DNA of 64,000 nucleotides from Mauremys mutica (Eukaryota; Chordata; Testudines; Geoemydidae). The stretch lies in the NCBI RefSeq assembly GCF_020497125.1, contig NC_059082.1, forward strand, positions 49,560,524 through 49,624,523, written 5' to 3'. Positions 1 to 11,558 of the stretch are shown one piece after another. The translations under genes and the position numbers were made by a program. How positions within the stretch are numbered: position 1 is the first letter of the stretch; the number at the start of each line of letters is the position of its first letter. Under the pieces are notes generated by a model, which searched no databases, was not told where the DNA came from, and was given only the letters and a program-made list of their open reading frames with translations.

Positions 1-786
1 CATGTGGCTGCCAGATAGTTGGGAATGTTCAGGCCCAAGTGGGGCTAGGAGGAGACCTCCAAGTCTCTGGAGAGCTTTGCAGCCAATCAGCAGCTGGACT
101 GAGACTCTCTGTCATGTGACTTAACTGATTTGCAGTCACTCACTCCTCCCTGGGTTGGGGTTTCTGGAAGCAGTTTACTGCCTTCAGTGCAGAAGGTGGA
201 AAGGTCTCCCTGCTATCTCCCTGTTGTCAAATTTCCACATCAAAAGAGGATGCTGGAAAGCAGCCCCACTCTGTAAAGTGACATTAAAAATGGCATTGTG
301 GGCTTCCACAGTGACTGTCTCTCACGGATTCCAGGTTTGCTTACAATGAAACAAGCTCCCCATGGGACTGGAGCGTCACGCTGGGTTCTTTCTGCCCTGG
401 CCGCCTGGCCAATGGAGATGCACCGGGCCAAGTGAGAGCCTTGCAGCTGGAAGCTACTTCACATTTTTTTGCAGGTGCCCAAGAAGGGATAAATCCCAGC
501 TCTGGTGTTTGATGTCTTTAATGTAGGCAGAAAGGGACTGTTGTATCCATTTGGGTCCAGATGGGGATAGTATGCCATTCCACCCCTCCCGCCCCCCACA
601 CACACACACTTCAGATGCCTGCATCACTGTGCCACCCCTGCAGTCACCCATGGCCATTCAAAGAAAATCATAGCTCTCTCTGCCTGCTCGCGATGCTAAT
701 GCTACCCTTCCTCTCCTGTCCAGCACAGGTCACACTGCTACCCCAATGTGCTCTGAATAATGGGATTGCTGAATAGATGCAGAAGA
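1..786. other. No gene recognised
   Basis: I see no protein similarity, RNA gene or clear repeat here. Short open frames lack recognisable composition. A short CA run lies near 597-609. Confidence 0.5.
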
Positions 787-875
787 TTTTTAGGCTAGAA
801 TGGACCACTGTGATCATCTAACGTGACCTCCTGCATAGCACAGCCAGAGACCCTCGCCCTCATTCCTGTACCACG
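787..875 (-). repeat. Old CR1 LINE 3' fragment
   Basis: The stretch reads TAGGCTAGAATGGACCACTG followed by a GATCATCTA-type block and GACCTCCTGCATAGCACAG. This is the reverse complement of the conserved CR1 3' end and is strongly diverged. It is a dead relic with no coding capacity. Confidence 0.65.
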
Positions 876-900
876 CTCTTAACTTTGTGGTTCTCTAGGC

Positions 901-1165
901 CAGTGGTTCTCAAACTTTGGCAAACCGAGGACCCCCCACTTTTATTTTAAAATTTTCAGGGGCCCCCAAACCCCCTGCTCAGCCCCAGGCCCTGCCCCCA
1001 CTCCACCTTTACCCCCAAGGCCTCACCCCCACCCACCTCTTCCCACCCCCCGCTCCATCCCTGCCCTGCCTCTTCCCCGCCGCTTTCCACCCCTCCCCCA
1101 CTCCCTCCCAGCTGTTCCCCGGGGTGCAGGAGGCACTGGGAGGGAGGGGGAGGGCAGAAGAAGCC
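901..1165. mobile_element. hAT-type miniature element, left half
   Basis: It begins with CAGTGGTTCTCAAACTTTGG, the typical terminal inverted repeat of Charlie-like hAT elements, and continues into C-rich sequence. I cannot see a matching right end, so it is probably truncated. The C-rich interior produces long meaningless open frames on both strands. Confidence 0.6.
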
Positions 1166-1179
1166 CTGACCTAACACAC

Positions 1180-1315
1180 AAAGAAAAAGCTCACTGGGGC
1201 AGGAACTCTTCTTGTTCCGTGTCTGTACAGCATGTAGCACAATGGGCTCCTGGGCCAGGACTCGGGCTCCCAGGTACTACAATAACAAACAAGAATGATT
1301 ATAATAACAATAAAG
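1180..1315 (+). repeat. Amniote interspersed repeat, TAGCACAATGGG family
   Basis: Contains GGGGCAGGAACTCTTCTTGT, then TAGCACAATGGGCTCCTG, then an A/T-rich AATAATAA-like tail. The same sequence occurs reversed at 26726-26832 and 48004-48125. It resembles the 3' part of a widespread amniote SINE-like repeat; the exact family name is not certain. Confidence 0.55.
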
Positions 1316-4300
1316 AACATCAAAGCCAATATAATTTCTTAATGACATGGCCATTCCTACCCTGCATGGGCCAATCTTGCACTGCCTTGTGGAATCATTC
1401 ACACAGCGCCAAGTGGGCCAGATTCTGTTCTCATTACACTGGTGTAGAATCCAGAGGTCAGCCCCAGTGAGTGCCAAGTGGATCTCAGCTGACTACCAGC
1501 TCAGAACTCCAGCATTTGACACCCAATTAGGCTGGTGTTGGTGATGACAAAAGGCACAAGGCACCGGGGAATCAAGCCCTATGACTCCATTTCAAGCCAA
1601 ACAGCCCATTTCCCAGGTGCTTCCCCAGTGAGCCAGGGCATCAGGCCCAGCCATGGCAGAGGGCTACAGATACTCAAGCTTGGGTTTTCCAAAGAGCCTA
1701 AGGGAGTTAGGCAGCCAACCCCCCATGGGATTTGAAAATACCTGCCTGAGAGCACATGAACCCAGCACTGGGATAGCAATGCACAGAAACAAGCCTCTGG
1801 CAGTTTGGGGGCGGGGGGAATTTGGGCCCTTGAAACAAAAATAACCTGCTTCCTCCTTGAAGTCCGGGGCTCCAAAGTTTGCTCAGCCCCAGCCCCAATT
1901 AAAGAGCCCCATGGAAAAGGCCGTAGAGAAAGAGTGAAAGGAACGGTGTTTCCTGCCCAAGGAGATTAACTCTCCAAATTACATGTGAACAGAGAAGGAG
2001 GCGAGAGAGGGAAAAGGAAACCAGGCCTCCGCCCCAAGAAAAGCTACTTCATTTAATAAAGGAGGAGTGGGGAGGGGGGAGACTAGTGAAAGAAAATGAG
2101 ACTGGGGGGGTTGAATTAGCCTTGTCAAACAAGGGGCTTTGCTGTCCCCGAACTACTTCTTTATTGTTCCAATTTTTCATGCTTACTTAGTTCTGAATGC
2201 TGCACAAGACAACAGCTCATTATCAGGGGGCTGGGGTGGCGAGTCTAAGGTCCCAGCCTGTTCCCTGCAACTTCAAGGAGGTGGAAGGGGGAAGGCTTTC
2301 CCCTGGGGTGTTCTGTCTTTCCTAGCCCCCCTCCCACTGCAGACACTGGGGCTGGGAGGAGCCTCACATTGACAAGCCAGGGAAAAAGGGTTGCCACAAC
2401 CTTTGGCACCAGTAGCAGAACAAAAGCAGCTGACCCTGAGGCACTAGCTAATGGGCTAGGGGAAGTTGCAGGGGGAATGCAGGGGAGAGGAGGGTGCCAT
2501 GAATTGCAGGCTTGATGTAGGGTTTGCCCATCCCCAGGATGCTACTGAGGCCGACCCCGCATTGGCTCCAGGGAAAGGAGCACTGGGGTATCATAAAGCA
2601 CACACAAAGCAGAGAGCTGGGAGGGCTGCAATGCAGGGTCAGACACTAAAGGATGTTCCAGCTGATGAGGAAGCCAAGAGACACCAATGCCCATGTGAAT
2701 CCAGCCTCCATTAGGAAAATGTACATATGGACAGCCTTGACGAGATCCAATGGGATAAGACATGGGAGGGAATGTAAATGGGTAAATGCAGCTTTGGGGT
2801 CACCTGTCTATTAAAAAGCGGGATTAAAGCATCCACAGACTCTGACAGCTAACTAGAAATCATAGTCTCGGGCTTGTTGTTTATTTTCTCCCTGGCATTT
2901 CCAGATCCAATTGGCTCACTTTACTAGTCAAAACCACCCCAGAAAGAGGTCTCCTAGCGTTTGGAGCTAGGGACTGCTGTGGTTGTTCTAAGAGATTCTG
3001 CCATCATAAAGCCTTCTTTATGATTCTGCTCATAACTTCTGAAAAATGCTCCCTTGGGATCAGATGTTGACAATAGTGGGACACATGTTCTACAGCTATG
3101 ACAGGAGCACACACTGAGGGACGTGCACAGCCAGGAATTGAACCCATCTCTCCTGAGCACTAGTTTAGGGGCTCAACCACAAGATCAGCATTCCTCTAAA
3201 GGGGCCTGAAGAAGAGAGGAGAGCCTTAAAAAAAAGACAGAGGAAACAATGCTAACACATGAGAGCAATGAGGGCAAGAGAGGAGATGAGTGTCACAGGG
3301 TTTTTTGCTTTCCTGTGACTTTTTGAGAGGCAACAAGAACATACTCATAGTATCTCGGGCGTTTGGGATGGCATCCATGGGCAGAAATGAAAAGAATGTA
3401 ACTCAGGAGAATTCTTTAGCCAAGGACAGTGCCTTGGATACAAACAGCACAGTGAGCATGCTGCAGGAACACATAAGGACCAGTTGCCAATTTTGTATCT
3501 ATTTAGTCTTAATTTGTCCACCATGCCTGTCAACAGATCTCTCTGTATACGTTTGTTAAGTCAAGTATGCACAGTAATCAATGGTTCCTCTGTCAGAGCT
3601 TTTCATATGTGACTACACTCAAAGGTACCATTCTCACCAGTAAAATCTATCAAGTGCATCAGTGATTGAAAGCTAGGCCGATTCAAAGACTGCACATGGG
3701 TTATTTTCACTTGCACTGTCAGTTACAGTCCAAAACCATTTAGAAAATGGATTGAATTTTTCAATGAAAAAATGGCCACTTTTTCTAACACAAAAATTTT
3801 CACAAAATTAGTTTGAATTTCTTAAAACATTCTGGGTTTGAGACAAAATATTTCAGGTGTCATTTACAGATTGCAGTTATCTTTTTCCGGATCTTGGGGA
3901 GGTAATTTTTCTATTGCCAATTCTGATTGGTTGGTTCGACCACATGGACCCAGATCCTCAGAGCTAGCTGCCTCAATACCTTTGAAGATATGGGCTGCGG
4001 TCATTTCATTTCCAAGCTGATATTGTTTGTAAACAACACAAAAACAGATTGAAAAAGAAGTGTGAGGAAGTGAAAAATTGGTGAGACTCAGCAGAATCAA
4101 AACATCTTCCAGATTTTCATATTTCCCCCAACCAGTTCTAGGTATCTGGTTATTGATCGAAACTCCATTTGGGGAAATGCCAATGAGATGAAGTCTGGAA
4201 ATAGTAGAAGCGGGGATCACTGTAGCTCAGGCCTTTCAAGATTTTCATTTTATCATATGTAGGTCAATAGTCATAAGCCACAAACAAAAGAAGAGCTAGT

Positions 4301-4392
4301 GTAGTTCAGCTCAGCCCTGAAAGCAGCTGCACATCTTAGGAGCATGGGCAGTGAAAAGGCTGATCCAGTTATTAAGCAGAAACCATGTCATG
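1316..4392. other. No gene recognised
   Basis: About 3 kb of apparently unique DNA. Short frames on both strands show no domain, and no terminal repeats or LTR features are visible. Confidence 0.5.
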
Positions 4393-6410
4393 ATTCATAG
4401 ATTCCAAGGCCAGAACAGACCATTGTGATAATCTAGGCTGACCTCTAGTCTATAATGCAGGCCATAGAGCTCCCCAAAATATTTCCTAGAGCAGGTCTTT
4501 TAGAAAACCATCCAATCTTGATTTAAGAATTGTCAGTGATGGAGAATTCACCACAACACTTGGTAAGCTCTCTCAATGGTTAATTACTCTTACCATTAAA
4601 ACTGTGCACCTTATTTCCAGTCTGAATTTGTCTAGCTTCAATTTCCAGCCATTGGGTCATGTTTTACCTTTCTCTGCTAGACTGAAATGGCCATTATCAA
4701 ATATTTGTTCCCCATGTAGGTACTATACTTATAGACTGTAATCAAGTCACCCCTTACCTTCTCTTTGTTAAGTTAAATAGATTAAGCTCCTTAAGCATCT
4801 CATTAGAAGACGTTTTCTAAATCCTTTAATCATTCTTGTGGCTCTTCTTTGAACCCTCTCCAATTTATCAACATCCTTCTTGAATTATGGGCATCAGAAC
4901 TAGACACAGGATTCCAGCAGAGGTCGCACCAGTGCCAGAGACAGAGGTAAAATAACTTCTCTACTCCAACTCAAGATTCTCATTTATGCATCCCGGGATC
5001 ATATTAGTCCTTTTGGCCACGGCCTCACACCAGGAGCTCATATTCAGCTGATTATCCACCACAACCCCCAAATCTTTTTCAGAGTCACTGCTTCCCAGAC
5101 TACAGTCCCACACTATGTACATATGGCCAACATTCTCTCTTCCTACGTATACACAGTCACATTTAGCCATATTAAAACAAATGTTGTTTGTTCAGTGCCA
5201 AAAAAAAAAAACAACCCTGCAGGTTCCCCTAGAAACAGACCCATTTGAAGACTCCCCATTTACAATTACATTTTGAGACCTATCATTTAGCCATGTTTTA
5301 ATCCATTTAATGGTGTGCTCTGCTAATTTTATATCTTTCTAGTTTTTTAATCAAAATTTCACTCTGTACCAAGTCAAATGCCTTACAGAAGTCTAAGTAT
5401 ATTATAGCAACACTATTACCTTTATCAACTAACCTTGTAATCCTATCAAAAAAAGACATCAAATTAGTTTGGCAGGATCTATTTTCCATAAACCCATGTT
5501 GATTGGCATTAAATTATATTACTCTCCTACAATTCTTTATTAATCAAGTCCTATATCAGCCACTCCATTATCTTGCCTGGGATCAATGTCAGACTGACAG
5601 GCCTATAATTGTCCACATATATTGGCAGAAAGTTACCTTTCTGCCAGTCTTCTGATGCTTCCCTGGAGTTTCAAGATTTATTGAAAAATCAAAATTAATA
5701 GTCCATGGGCTCCTTGGCCAGCCTTTTTTCAAACTCTTAGATGAAAGTTGTCTGGAGCTGCTGATTTAAAAGCATCTAACTTTGGTAGCTGCTTTTTTAC
5801 ATCCTCCTGAGATACTAGTGGAACTGAAGAAGTGTTATATGATATGACTACAACACTGTTTTTTCCCAAATAACAAAAAGAAATATTTATTGAACACTTC
5901 TGCCTTTTCTGCATTATTATTGAAAATTCTAACATTTTCATCTAGTAATGGACCAATACCATTGTTAGAATTCTTTTTGTTCCTAATACACTTAAAAATT
6001 CCTTCTTAATGTCCTTAACTCTGCTGGCCATAGATTTTGCCTTGTGTCCCTTATCAATTTTCTGCAATACCTAGCTTCTGATTTATATTCATTATTATCA
6101 ACTTCCCCTTTCTTCCACTTGTTATATATATATTTTATTTTATAGATGCCTTCACTTCCCCACTAAATCATATTGTTTTTCTAACCAGTATGGCTTTCTT
6201 TTTTGTTTGCATCTTTTAGGGCGTCTAGTAAATTATCATTCACATTTTTCTGATTAAATTCTTCCTCCCAGCTGATTTGACTCATAATTGTTTTCAGCTT
6301 TGTAAAATTGTCCCTTTGAAAGCACCAAGTATATATATATATCACTGGTCTGGACTTTATTCTGTCTGCACATTATAAATGTGATGAAGTCATCATCCAC
6401 CCTTCCAGGA
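4393..6410 (-). mobile_element. Old CR1 LINE with RT fossils
   Basis: On the minus strand this is a strongly decayed CR1-type LINE. The 3' end is near 4393 (ATTCATAGATTCCAAGGCCAG on the plus strand). RT fragments can be read at 4961-5170 (an SEKDLGVVVD-like motif) and 5307-5489 (YLDFCKAFD, the RT motif A region), with a further piece near 5729-5800 (FKSAAPDNFH). Frames are broken many times. No open frame survives and no activity is expected. The upstream limit near 6410 is approximate. Confidence 0.75.
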
Positions 6411-6946
6411 GCACAGCCAGCATCCCTAGCACTACGATGGGTGTCACTCCATTCACCATGTCCAAACTGAGATCTGTTCTCATAACAGCTTTCTAGGGGG
6501 CATTGCTATTAATACTAATAACACCTTAACTAATTGTATAGAACCTTTCTTCACAAAGTGCTATGCAAACTTAACAGATGGATCTATGAATTATACCCAG
6601 CCATTCCTTACCCACCACTGAAACACAACTCCTGCTAACAGCACACAGCAACATCCACTACAACTTAGAGCAGGAATTGAAGGATATAATGCTGAAATTC
6701 AGCTCTAAGGGGAATGTCAGTAGGCAGGCTGGAATATGGCCAGGGCACTTCAGCTCTTCCAAGAGAGTCCTGAAACTTTTAATGACCACAAGTGCTCAAT
6801 TGTCCTGCTCATCACAGCAACAGTGCCTCTGGAACCGCCTAACACTCTGCAGGGACATTGACTCAATGCAAAACCAGAGGGGATAGTGCCTTTTTCCGAC
6901 CCAACAATGCCATTTGCTGCAGCATTTGAATTTTCCTTAGAGAATA
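6411..6946. other. Flank of the Gypsy element, nothing recognised
   Basis: Unique-looking sequence between the old CR1 and the 5' LTR. It ends in GAATA immediately before the LTR. Confidence 0.4.
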
Positions 6947-7137
6947 TGTTGTGTATTTGGTTGTCATGGTTTTGTTGCTATGGCAACTGAGTTAGATTAT
7001 TATGGGTTAGCTCAACCGGTTTCAACCGGCTGAGGAGCTCTCTGTATATATGTAAATAAAATGGAGGTTTTGGTTAGCTGCCTGCTCTCTGGCCTCAAGT
7101 GATTGCTTCCTACACCGGCTGCCCCAAGGATATAACA
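6947..7137 (+). repeat. 5' LTR of the mag-type Gypsy element
   Basis: Starts TGTTGTGT and ends ATATAACA. It carries a TATATA stretch near 7045-7051 and an AATAAA at 7055-7060, so promoter and polyadenylation signals lie close together. It is identical to 11368-11558. Confidence 0.95.
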
Positions 7138-7138
7138 C

Positions 7139-7158
7139 TGGCGACGAGGGTGGGATTC
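7139..7158 (+). promoter_or_regulatory. Primer binding site, tRNA-Ser-like
   Basis: TGGCGACGAGGGTGGGATTC begins one base after the LTR. From memory of vertebrate tRNA-Ser(GCT), it complements that tRNA's 3' end including CCA with a single mismatch. Serine tRNA priming is typical of mag-lineage elements. Confidence 0.75.
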
Positions 7159-7261
7159 CGGTGCTGCTCCAGTAACAGAAGGAAGTAGAAGTCAAGGTAA
7201 AGACCAAACAAAGGAAAAAAGCTGCTTCTTTGCACTGACTGTGAAAGTGAAACTAAAAATC

Positions 7262-10200
7262 ATGGCTACTCTGACCAGGCCCCTGGAGCCTTTTGATGAG
7301 AATACAGAGCAGTGGCATGTGTATACTGAGCGTTTTGAGCTTTTTGGTATTGCAAATGACATTACAGAAGCGAAGAAGGTGCCAATATTCTTAACTGTTG
7401 TAGGGGCTAAAACCTACTCTCTGCTACGCAGCTTACTACACCCTGTTAAGCCTGAGACTAAATCTTACAGTGACATTGTGGAAATCCTGGGGTCTCATTT
7501 CTCCCCAAAGCCACTGGTAATTGCTGAAAGATATAGGTTCCACAAAAGAGACCAAAAGGAAGATGAAACAGTTGTACAATTTGTAGCCATTTTAAAAAAG
7601 CTAGCAGAACACTGTGAATTTAAAGAAATGTTACATGATGCCCTGCGTGACAGGTTAGTGTGTGGCCTGTACAGTGAAGCTATACGGAAGCGCCTACTGA
7701 CAGAGGCTCAGCTTACCTTACAGAAGGCTGTTGATATTGCTGTCTCCATGGAACTGGCTACAAGGGAGGCACAATACATCGGTGCACCCCCTAGGGTGCA
7801 AAAAGTGTCACAAGAACCGACCCACAAAACTGTGCAGAGTCAAGAATGTTACCGTTGTGGTAAGCCGGGTCACCAGGCATCAGAATGCTGGTGTAAGGAC
7901 CTGGTGTGTCGACACTGTGGCAAAAAGGGACACATTGAGTGTGCCTGTAAACAAAAGAAAAAGAGGCCTGTGGTCTGGCTGACAAAAAGAGGAACCCTGC
8001 ATACCCTAGAGCAGACCCAGGATGATCAAGGTGACACCTCATCGCAAGAGGAAGTGCCACTGCATGTTTTGTCTTTGGCAATGGGCTCACATGAATACTG
8101 GGTAACCCCGTTATTGGATGGCAAACGTATACGCATGGAACTGGACACCGGTGCAGCCGTCTCACTGATCTCCGAGACTGTGTATAAAGAAAAGCTACAG
8201 CATCTTCCGCTTAAGGCAACAAAAACTGTTCTGAAGACGTATACGGGTGAAGCTGTGCCTATGCTGGGCACTATTGATGTTAAGGTGGAGCTCAATGGAC
8301 AGGTGGCTAAATTGCCACTGTTTGTGGTGAGAGGTAACTACCCAGCCTTAATGGGTAGGTCTTGGCTTGGGAAGATTCAACTGAACTGGGCAGAAGTGCA
8401 CCGGATGACTAAAGAAGAAACCAGTCTAACCCCTATACTAAGGAAACATGCTGCTGTTTTTGGAGATGATTTGGGAAGTATGAAGGGAATCACTGTGACA
8501 TTGAACATTAAACCTGGCAGTCCACCAAAATATCTGAAAGCCCGAACTGTGCCATATGCCATCAGGCCAAAAGTTGAAGCAGACCTGGAGCGCCTGGTCA
8601 CCAATGGAGTCCTAATACCAGTTACCCATAGCTCATGGGCCACTCCTATCGTTCCAATCGTGAAGAAAGATGGCTCTCTCCGGATTTGCGGTGATTTTAA
8701 AGTCACTGTCAACCCAGTGTTGTGTGCAGAGCAATACCCGCTTCCCCGCATCGATGACCTCTTCGCAGGCCTGGCTGGGGGACAAAAGTTCAGTAAGATT
8801 GATCTGAGTCAAGCATATTTACAGATGCACGTCGATGAAAAGTCCCAAGAGCTGTTGACTATTGTGACTCATAAGGGGCTTTATCGATACTGTCGTCTAC
8901 CCTTCGGAATAACATCTGCTCCCGCCCTGTTCCAGAGGGCTATGGACCAGATCTTGTGTGGCTTGTCAGGAGTTCAGTGCTATCTGGATGATATCCTGGT
9001 CACTGGAAGAAATGAAGAGGATCACTTAAAGAATTTAGAGGCTACCCTACAAAGACTGGAAGAGTATGGCCTACGAGTTCGCAAAGACAAGTGTGAATTC
9101 TTCAAGCCCTCTGTTGAATATTTGGGACACATCATTGATTCTGCAGGTCTTCATAAGGCCCCTGCAAAAGTTAAAGCTATTGTGGAGGCTCCCCCACCTC
9201 GAAATGTAAGCCAGCTGCGCTCGTTTCTAGGACTCCTGAACTATTATGGAAAGTTCATCTCACAGTTAGCCACACTGCTAAAACCACTTCATGAGCTCCT
9301 TGGGCAGAACAAGGCCTGGAAGTGGACTGAAGCCTGTGATGTTGCGTTTAACAAAGCTAAGGATGCATTGCTAAATTCTGAAGTTCTAACGCACTTTGAT
9401 CCATCCTTACCACTGCAATTGGCCTGCGATGCCTCCCCTTATGGAGTGGGAGCAGTCGTGTCACATATTATGCCTTCAGGAGAAGAGAGACCTATTGCTT
9501 TTGCTTCACGCACTCTAAGCAAAGCAGAAACTAACTACGCCCAAATCGAACGTGAGGCATTAGGAATTGTTTTTGGAATTCGGAAGTTTCATCAGTACCT
9601 GTTTGGGCGAAAATTTACTCTTCTCACAGACCATCGACCTCTGACATCAATTTTTGGACCTTACACAGGCATTCCCCCATTAGCCGCTAGTCGTATGCAA
9701 CGTTGGGCATTGTTACTTTCAGCACACACATATGAAATCAAATATCGGAAATCCACTCTACACGGCAATGCAGATGGCCTCTCAAGGTTGCCTTTGCCGG
9801 TCAAACACCACGATAGTGCCCACAAGGAAATCTTCTACTTTGAACAGGTAGAGAATACACCCATCACTGCTACTCAGATAAAGAAGGCAACTCGTGTTGA
9901 CCCAGTATTGTCCCACGTTATGGACCTGGTGATGCATGGAACATCTCGACAAACCTCTCCGGTCTCATCCGACCTTGTTCCCTACATGTCCAAGCGGACG
10001 GAGTTATCGGTCCAATCTGGTTGTTTGTTGTGGGGGAGACGTGTCATTATTCCACCACCACTGAGATCACAGATGTTAGAACAGCTACATTCCGGTCACT
10101 GTGGAATAGTGCGCATGAAGGAAATTGCACGAAGCTATTTTTGGTGGCCTGGACTGGACAGCGCTATTGAAGAGAAGGCAAAAGCTTGTATGTCATGTCA

Positions 10201-11236
10201 GGGTGTGAGGAATGCACCCCAGTGGGCACCCCTACACCCATGGGACTGGCCTGAAAACCCGTGGCAACGTATTCACATTGACTTTGCTGGCCCCCTTGAA
10301 GGAAGCATGTTCTTGGTGGCAATAGATGCCCATTCTAAATGGCCAGAAGTCTCTATAATGCAGTCCACTTCTGCAGAGAGTACTATCCAAAAACTACGAG
10401 GACTCTTTAGTCGTTTTGGTCTGCCAGAACAACTTGTGAGCAACAACGGACCGCAGTTCGTTTCTCAGGAGTTTCAAAATTTTATGAAAGCAAATGGGAT
10501 ACACCACATCACGTCAGCACCATATCATCCGTCCACCAACGGATTAGCTGAAAGATTTGTGCAGACAATGAAAAACGCTTTGAAATCAGCAAGGGGACAA
10601 CACTCCATTCAAAAGCGTCTGGATACCTTTTTACTTTCCTACAGAAACACACCTCATGCTACGACCCACGCATCTCCGGCCTTTCTAATGATGGGACGAC
10701 AGCTGCGCACTTGCTTTGATCTGCTGAAACCTTCTGAACCCCGACAAATTGTGCAACATCAGCAGCAATATCAAGTCATCAGACGGGCACCCAGAGCAAA
10801 AGACCGAACCTTTAGCCCGGGACAGCCAGTTTTGGCTCAGAATTATACTTCCAGAGCTAAATGGGTTCCGGCCACAGTCATCACTCAAACAGGACCTGTT
10901 TCCTACACAGTCCGGACTGCAGAGAATCTTACCTGGCGGCGACATGTAGATCAGCTGTTGCCAGGTCATGCCAGTCCTCAGGACCCATCTGCAGTTGAGG
11001 GGTCTGACTTCACCTCTTCTGGTGAGGGATCGAATCACGAGTCACCTGTTTCTGACTGTTCTCCTCCATTACTGCCGGCGGCTGAGATACCCCTTTGCCC
11101 AGCACGAGCTGATACCACCTCCTCACCTGTTCATGCTGCAGACCCTGAGCCCCTAGTGCTTTCGGGTGCAACAACACCAGTAGTTCGCCGTAATCCACCT
11201 AGTGACAGAAGGCCTCCTCATCGGCTGGATCTTTAG
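7262..11236 (+). CDS. Gag-Pol polyprotein of the mag-type Gypsy element
   Basis: A 1,324-residue uninterrupted frame encoding all retrotransposon proteins. The start is ATG 7262 (A at -3, G at +4); the open frame upstream to 7241 begins with GTG, not ATG. Gag fills about residues 1-230 and ends in two CCHC zinc knuckles (196-209 and 216-229). The protease motif DTGA is at 295. RT has CYLDDILV with YLDD at 574-577. RNase H follows, with DAS, EREA, TDH and NADGLS motifs. Integrase has an HHCC finger (near CMSCQ) and a core in which D1007 and E1097 are present, but the expected second Asp, in the DNG motif, is Asn1061 (codon AAC 10442-10444). The N1061-E1097 spacing is 35 residues, as in DD35E. 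Integrase is therefore predicted to be inactive while the rest looks functional. No frameshift separates gag from pol. Confidence 0.95.
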   Translation: MATLTRPLEPFDENTEQWHVYTERFELFGIANDITEAKKVPIFLTVVGAKTYSLLRSLLHPVKPETKSYSDIVEILGSHFSPKPLVIAERYRFHKRDQKEDETVVQFVAILKKLAEHCEFKEMLHDALRDRLVCGLYSEAIRKRLLTEAQLTLQKAVDIAVSMELATREAQYIGAPPRVQKVSQEPTHKTVQSQECYRCGKPGHQASECWCKDLVCRHCGKKGHIECACKQKKKRPVVWLTKRGTLHTLEQTQDDQGDTSSQEEVPLHVLSLAMGSHEYWVTPLLDGKRIRMELDTGAAVSLISETVYKEKLQHLPLKATKTVLKTYTGEAVPMLGTIDVKVELNGQVAKLPLFVVRGNYPALMGRSWLGKIQLNWAEVHRMTKEETSLTPILRKHAAVFGDDLGSMKGITVTLNIKPGSPPKYLKARTVPYAIRPKVEADLERLVTNGVLIPVTHSSWATPIVPIVKKDGSLRICGDFKVTVNPVLCAEQYPLPRIDDLFAGLAGGQKFSKIDLSQAYLQMHVDEKSQELLTIVTHKGLYRYCRLPFGITSAPALFQRAMDQILCGLSGVQCYLDDILVTGRNEEDHLKNLEATLQRLEEYGLRVRKDKCEFFKPSVEYLGHIIDSAGLHKAPAKVKAIVEAPPPRNVSQLRSFLGLLNYYGKFISQLATLLKPLHELLGQNKAWKWTEACDVAFNKAKDALLNSEVLTHFDPSLPLQLACDASPYGVGAVVSHIMPSGEERPIAFASRTLSKAETNYAQIEREALGIVFGIRKFHQYLFGRKFTLLTDHRPLTSIFGPYTGIPPLAASRMQRWALLLSAHTYEIKYRKSTLHGNADGLSRLPLPVKHHDSAHKEIFYFEQVENTPITATQIKKATRVDPVLSHVMDLVMHGTSRQTSPVSSDLVPYMSKRTELSVQSGCLLWGRRVIIPPPLRSQMLEQLHSGHCGIVRMKEIARSYFWWPGLDSAIEEKAKACMSCQGVRNAPQWAPLHPWDWPENPWQRIHIDFAGPLEGSMFLVAIDAHSKWPEVSIMQSTSAESTIQKLRGLFSRFGLPEQLVSNNGPQFVSQEFQNFMKANGIHHITSAPYHPSTNGLAERFVQTMKNALKSARGQHSIQKRLDTFLLSYRNTPHATTHASPAFLMMGRQLRTCFDLLKPSEPRQIVQHQQQYQVIRRAPRAKDRTFSPGQPVLAQNYTSRAKWVPATVITQTGPVSYTVRTAENLTWRRHVDQLLPGHASPQDPSAVEGSDFTSSGEGSNHESPVSDCSPPLLPAAEIPLCPARADTTSSPVHAADPEPLVLSGATTPVVRRNPPSDRRPPHRLDL

Positions 11237-11352
11237 CTAGGGCGAACCTACGGTTATGGGGCAAAATAATCCCCAGGGTTTAGCCGGGAATGGAGGCAGT
11301 CTACCCTCCTTCTCTAGTCTAGTGTGTGTTTTATTTAGGGGATGTTCTTATT
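11237..11352 (+). other. 3' untranslated part of the Gypsy element
   Basis: Short non-coding stretch between the gag-pol stop codon and the polypurine tract. Confidence 0.7.
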
Positions 11353-11364
11353 AGGGGGGGAGGA
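11353..11364 (+). promoter_or_regulatory. Polypurine tract
   Basis: AGGGGGGGAGGA lies three bases before the 3' LTR and is the expected primer site for plus-strand DNA synthesis. Confidence 0.85.
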
Positions 11365-11367
11365 ATA

Positions 11368-11558
11368 TGTTGTGTATTTGGTTGTCATGGTTTTGTTGCT
11401 ATGGCAACTGAGTTAGATTATTATGGGTTAGCTCAACCGGTTTCAACCGGCTGAGGAGCTCTCTGTATATATGTAAATAAAATGGAGGTTTTGGTTAGCT
11501 GCCTGCTCTCTGGCCTCAAGTGATTGCTTCCTACACCGGCTGCCCCAAGGATATAACA
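11368..11558 (+). repeat. 3' LTR of the mag-type Gypsy element
   Basis: Identical in all 191 positions to the 5' LTR. Its AATAAA is at 11476-11481. Confidence 0.95.

Larger units (their letters stand above)
6947..11558 (+). mobile_element. Young Ty3/Gypsy (mag / K02A2.6-like) LTR retrotransposon
   Basis: A structurally complete 4,612-bp element: 191-bp LTR, primer binding site, single gag-pol frame, polypurine tract, 191-bp LTR. By eye the two LTRs are identical over all 191 bases, and the coding frame has no stop, so the insertion is very recent. LTR ends pair as TGTTGTGT and ATATAACA. The domain order is Gag, protease, RT, RNase H, integrase, as usual for Gypsy. The tRNA-Ser-like primer site fits the mag lineage. 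No target-site duplication is visible (GAATA on the left, GTCTC on the right). No envelope gene is present. Confidence 0.95.

Noticed and set aside
956..1240. Overlapping Pro-rich and Gly-rich frames
   Set aside because: Low-complexity C-rich hAT sequence, not protein-coding.
7241..7261. Start of the Gypsy polyprotein at 7241
   Set aside because: The codon there is GTG. The first ATG in frame is 7262, which has a strong start context.
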